From: DATKMP01 sp035541775
GTDB lineage: Bacteria > Bacteroidota > Ignavibacteria > UBA10030
Assembly (NCBI GenBank): GCA_035541775.1
Contig: DATKMP010000271.1
Span: forward strand, 1-5,178
Length of the DNA: 5,178 nucleotides
Direction: 5' to 3'
The notes under the pieces are model-generated. The model saw only the letters and a list, made by a program, of their open reading frames with translations, ran no database searches and had not been told where the DNA came from. Positions 4,669 through 5,178 of this stretch are shown piece after piece. Each line of letters starts with the position of its first letter. Positions within the stretch are counted from its first letter, which is position 1. Both the position numbers and the translations under genes were made by a program.

Positions 4669-5178
4669 ATGGCAGAAGAAAAAAAAGAAGCGTGGCTTAA
4701 TTATTTGGCATTGTCGTCTGTAATTATCGCTGTGTGTGCAACGCTGTCAACGTTTCGTGGCGGCAGTTATTCCACCCGAACGATGCTCAGCCAAACACAA
4801 GCGTCCGACCAGTGGGCGTTTTATCAGGCAAAAAGTTTGAAATCGAATATGTACGAAATTCAGATGCAGGAATTAGAACGACAGTTAACGCTATTGCCTG
4901 CAAAGGCACCTGCCGGACTGAAACATTCTTACGAGGTCCGTATCGAAGATTACAAAAAAAGAATTTCAAGGTATGATGAAGAACGATCTCAAATCGAGAA
5001 AGAAGCACGGAAATTGGAGACAATCCGCGATGAAGCGATGAAGCATGGCCAGTGGTTCGGAATCGGGGTTATATTCTTTCAAGTAGCGATTTTGCTTTCT
5101 TCCATAGCCGCAATCATGAAAAAGAAAATAGTTTGGTACCTTGGTATGATCGTGAGCATGGGCGGATTGATTTTCTTT
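4669..5178 (+). CDS. DUF4337-like membrane protein (3' end outside window)
   Basis: The frame is open for 170 codons to the window edge, starting MAEEKKEAWLNYLALSSVII. An ideal ribosome site, GGAGGA (4655-4660), lies eight bases before the ATG. A hydrophobic segment at about residues 10-29 is followed by TFRGGSYSTRTMLSQTQASD then QWAFYQAKSLKS. In DUF4337 proteins a first membrane helix is likewise followed by a small-residue/K-G-G-type turn and an A-S-D-Q-W-x-[FY]-[YF]-Q-A-K-S signature. Residues about 65-124 are charged and likely coiled coil (IEDYKKRISRYDEERSQIEK). Two further membrane helices follow at about 130-149 and 154-170. Members usually end soon after the third helix, so little is probably missing. 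The likely site is the inner membrane with the coiled coil on one face. The family has no established function, and this assignment rests on recalled signature, not a search. Confidence 0.85.
   Translation, partial: MAEEKKEAWLNYLALSSVIIAVCATLSTFRGGSYSTRTMLSQTQASDQWAFYQAKSLKSNMYEIQMQELERQLTLLPAKAPAGLKHSYEVRIEDYKKRISRYDEERSQIEKEARKLETIRDEAMKHGQWFGIGVIFFQVAILLSSIAAIMKKKIVWYLGMIVSMGGLIFF

Noticed and set aside
4734..5023. Plus- and minus-strand ORFs overlapping the DUF4337-like gene
   Set aside because: They lie in other frames of a gene with a strong ribosome site and recognisable signature, and have no support of their own.

Overview
The window is bacterial chromosomal DNA of moderate to low GC. 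Four things suggest a Gram-negative bacterium: an outer-membrane-type lipoprotein signal, an HtpG-class Hsp90, strong Shine-Dalgarno sites, and sigma-70-like promoters. HtpG sequence style, the DUF4337-like protein and a short dispersed repeat are compatible with the Bacteroidota/Ignavibacteriota/Chlorobi group, but that placement is an impression and was not tested.

Layout from left to right. Bases 1-117 are the end of an IS3-family insertion sequence, with the first 18 codons of its OrfA on the minus strand. It abuts an Ala-rich hypothetical ORF (131-535, plus) that has no convincing ribosome site and is probably cut at its 5' end by the insertion. A strong intrinsic terminator (548-586) follows. 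Next comes a minisatellite of ten 21-bp units (616-825), then about 570 bp with no gene I can assign. A tRNA-Leu(UAA) gene occupies 1395-1480. A 319-bp leader with a promoter candidate, a perfect palindrome and several possible RNA hairpins precedes htpG (1800-3677), which ends at a textbook terminator (3704-3732).

Beyond it lies a short sequence of a type I recognise as dispersed between genes in related genomes (3771-3789). It is followed by a minus-strand uncharacterised lipoprotein (3806-4333) with a near-consensus promoter. A divergent intergenic region leads to a DUF4337-like membrane protein (4669 onward) that runs off the window.

The genes do not form one pathway. htpG appears monocistronic between its own leader and terminator. 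The lipoprotein converges on it, and the DUF4337-like gene is transcribed away. No defence system, CRISPR array or other clear novel system is visible. The items most worth a second look are the possible heat-responsive folding of the htpG leader, the 21/42-bp minisatellite, and the IS junction.
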